Under the pieces are notes generated by a model. The model saw only the letters and a program-made list of their open reading frames with translations. It did no database searches and was not told the DNA's origin. A stretch of 33,633 bases of DNA from positions 1 to 33,633 of the forward strand of contig LJUY01000023.1 in NCBI GenBank assembly GCA_001304015.1. Direction: 5' to 3'. This document shows positions 32,996 through 33,633 of the stretch, piece by piece. Source of the DNA: a candidate division Zixibacteria bacterium SM23_81 (lineage in GTDB: Bacteria; SM23-81). Position numbers and translations under genes: made by a program. Numbering within the stretch: the first letter of the stretch is position 1; each line of letters starts with the position of its first letter.

Positions 32996-33633
32996 CTGTC
33001 AACTTCCTCCCCTCTGTCCAAGATGGTGAATACCGCGTCCAAGACCTGTTGGGGCATGATCTCCTTCATGCAGGCGAAGGTATTTCGACGGCATCTGCGC
33101 CCGCCGTGAATGCCACAGGGACGACAATCCAGCTGCTTTTGTACGACGATGTGCTTCGGACCGAAGGGAGCAAAACCGAAATCAGGTACTGTGGGACCAA
33201 AGATGACTACTACTGGTCGATCCACCGCCGCTGCGAGGTGGGCCGCTGCGCTGTCATTGGACAGCACCAAGTGACACCTTTGCATGAGGGCAGCCGCTGG
33301 CATTGGCGACAGTTCTCCAGTCGCTACGGGAACATTTCCTCCAGCCTCTCGCGCTATTTTTCGGCACAGCTCTCTTTCCGCTGAGCTGCCCAGAAGAACC
33401 GCCTGAGCATTTCTCTTCTCCCGCAGCTCCCGAATCACCTGGGCGAATCCCTCAGGCAGCCACCTTTTGGTGGCCCACATAGACCCTGGAGCAATCCCCA
33501 CTAACGCTTGATCTCCAGGGATACCCTGACGGGACAAAAAGTCCTGGGCTTGACGACGATCCTCAGCTCTAGGGTATACTCGGGGCGCCTGAGTGGGGCA
33601 CTGGAAGCCTAAAGCTCGCCATAGGTCGATGTT
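32992..33633 (-). CDS. Glycosyltransferase family 9 (heptosyltransferase type), 5' end outside window
   Basis: The C-terminal 213 residues of a GT-B glycosyltransferase of family 9, which adds heptose or related sugars to lipopolysaccharide core. Visible pieces are GIAPGSMWATKRWLPEGFAQ, AVLLGSSAERELC, CHLVLSNDSAAAHLAAAVDR with the ADP-sugar site, VVIFGPTVPDFGFAPFGP and the cysteine-rich tail DCRPCGIHGG...CM. Translation stays open to the window edge, so the start codon is further upstream; a TTG at 33537 is internal. Translationally coupled to the PfkB-type kinase. It is one of the best signs of a lipopolysaccharide-bearing outer membrane. Confidence 0.92.
   Translation of the reverse strand, partial: NIDLWRALGFQCPTQAPRVYPRAEDRRQAQDFLSRQGIPGDQALVGIAPGSMWATKRWLPEGFAQVIRELREKRNAQAVLLGSSAERELCRKIAREAGGNVPVATGELSPMPAAALMQRCHLVLSNDSAAAHLAAAVDRPVVVIFGPTVPDFGFAPFGPKHIVVQKQLDCRPCGIHGGRRCRRNTFACMKEIMPQQVLDAVFTILDRGEEVDR

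Noticed and set aside
1-33633. CRISPR arrays, insertion sequences, prophage or integrase genes
   Set aside because: No regularly spaced direct repeats, transposase, integrase or phage structural proteins were seen.

Overview
The window comes from a diderm (outer-membrane) bacterium. A heptosyltransferase-type GT9 enzyme, a TonB-dependent receptor with a carboxypeptidase-regulatory-like N-terminus, a FadL/PorV-like barrel, several small beta-barrels, lipoproteins and UppP all point to an outer membrane. The DUF5683-like repeats and PorV-like protein suggest the FCB superphylum or a neighbouring candidate phylum. No rRNA or ribosomal protein marker is present, so the phylum is an inference. Almost all genes lie on the minus strand, mostly in tightly packed runs with ATGA/GTGA overlaps; only three genes are on the plus strand. 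I see no tRNA, rRNA, CRISPR array, insertion sequence or phage.

Layout, low to high coordinate. (1) 1-7262: a minus-strand run read in the order DUF362 protein, MTH1187-type thiamine-binding protein, HAD hydrolase, thiC, panD, def, archease, rtcB, amrS (cut by the window edge). It combines B-vitamin synthesis (thiamine pyrimidine, beta-alanine), protein N-terminal processing and RNA ligation. (2) 7405-12019: TonB-dependent receptor, DUF123/GIY-YIG protein, M42 aminopeptidase and secreted PLD-fold protein. (3) 12331-20685: ecfT, truA, transaldolase, an HtrA-type protease, psd, pssA, a DUF4321 protein and tatA, then a radical SAM gene overlapping a TtcA-like gene. Between tatA and the radical SAM gene lies about 0.85 kb holding decayed remains of gatA and gatB. 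(4) 20686-21125: a divergent promoter region with an inverted repeat, a 62-residue membrane protein on the plus strand and its terminator. (5) 21156-24373: four envelope proteins, including a lipoprotein with an extreme Tyr/Trp-rich stretch. (6) 24562-27053: nadB and uppP. (7) 27226-31988: an envelope locus in which three proteins share a PY-x-GGG-x-G-x-H barrel motif and surround a 715-residue protein fusing a YidD domain to TPR-like repeats and two DUF5683-like membrane modules. (8) 32063-33633: a PfkB-family sugar kinase overlapping a GT9 glycosyltransferase that runs off the window.

The most interesting items are the YidD-TPR-DUF5683 fusion and its barrel neighbours, the fossil gatA-gatB pair (recognisable N- and C-terminal pieces, large internal deletions, frameshifts), the radical SAM/TtcA-like pair next to that fossil, and the Tyr/Trp-rich lipoprotein cluster. 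All family calls are from reading motifs; no database search was run.
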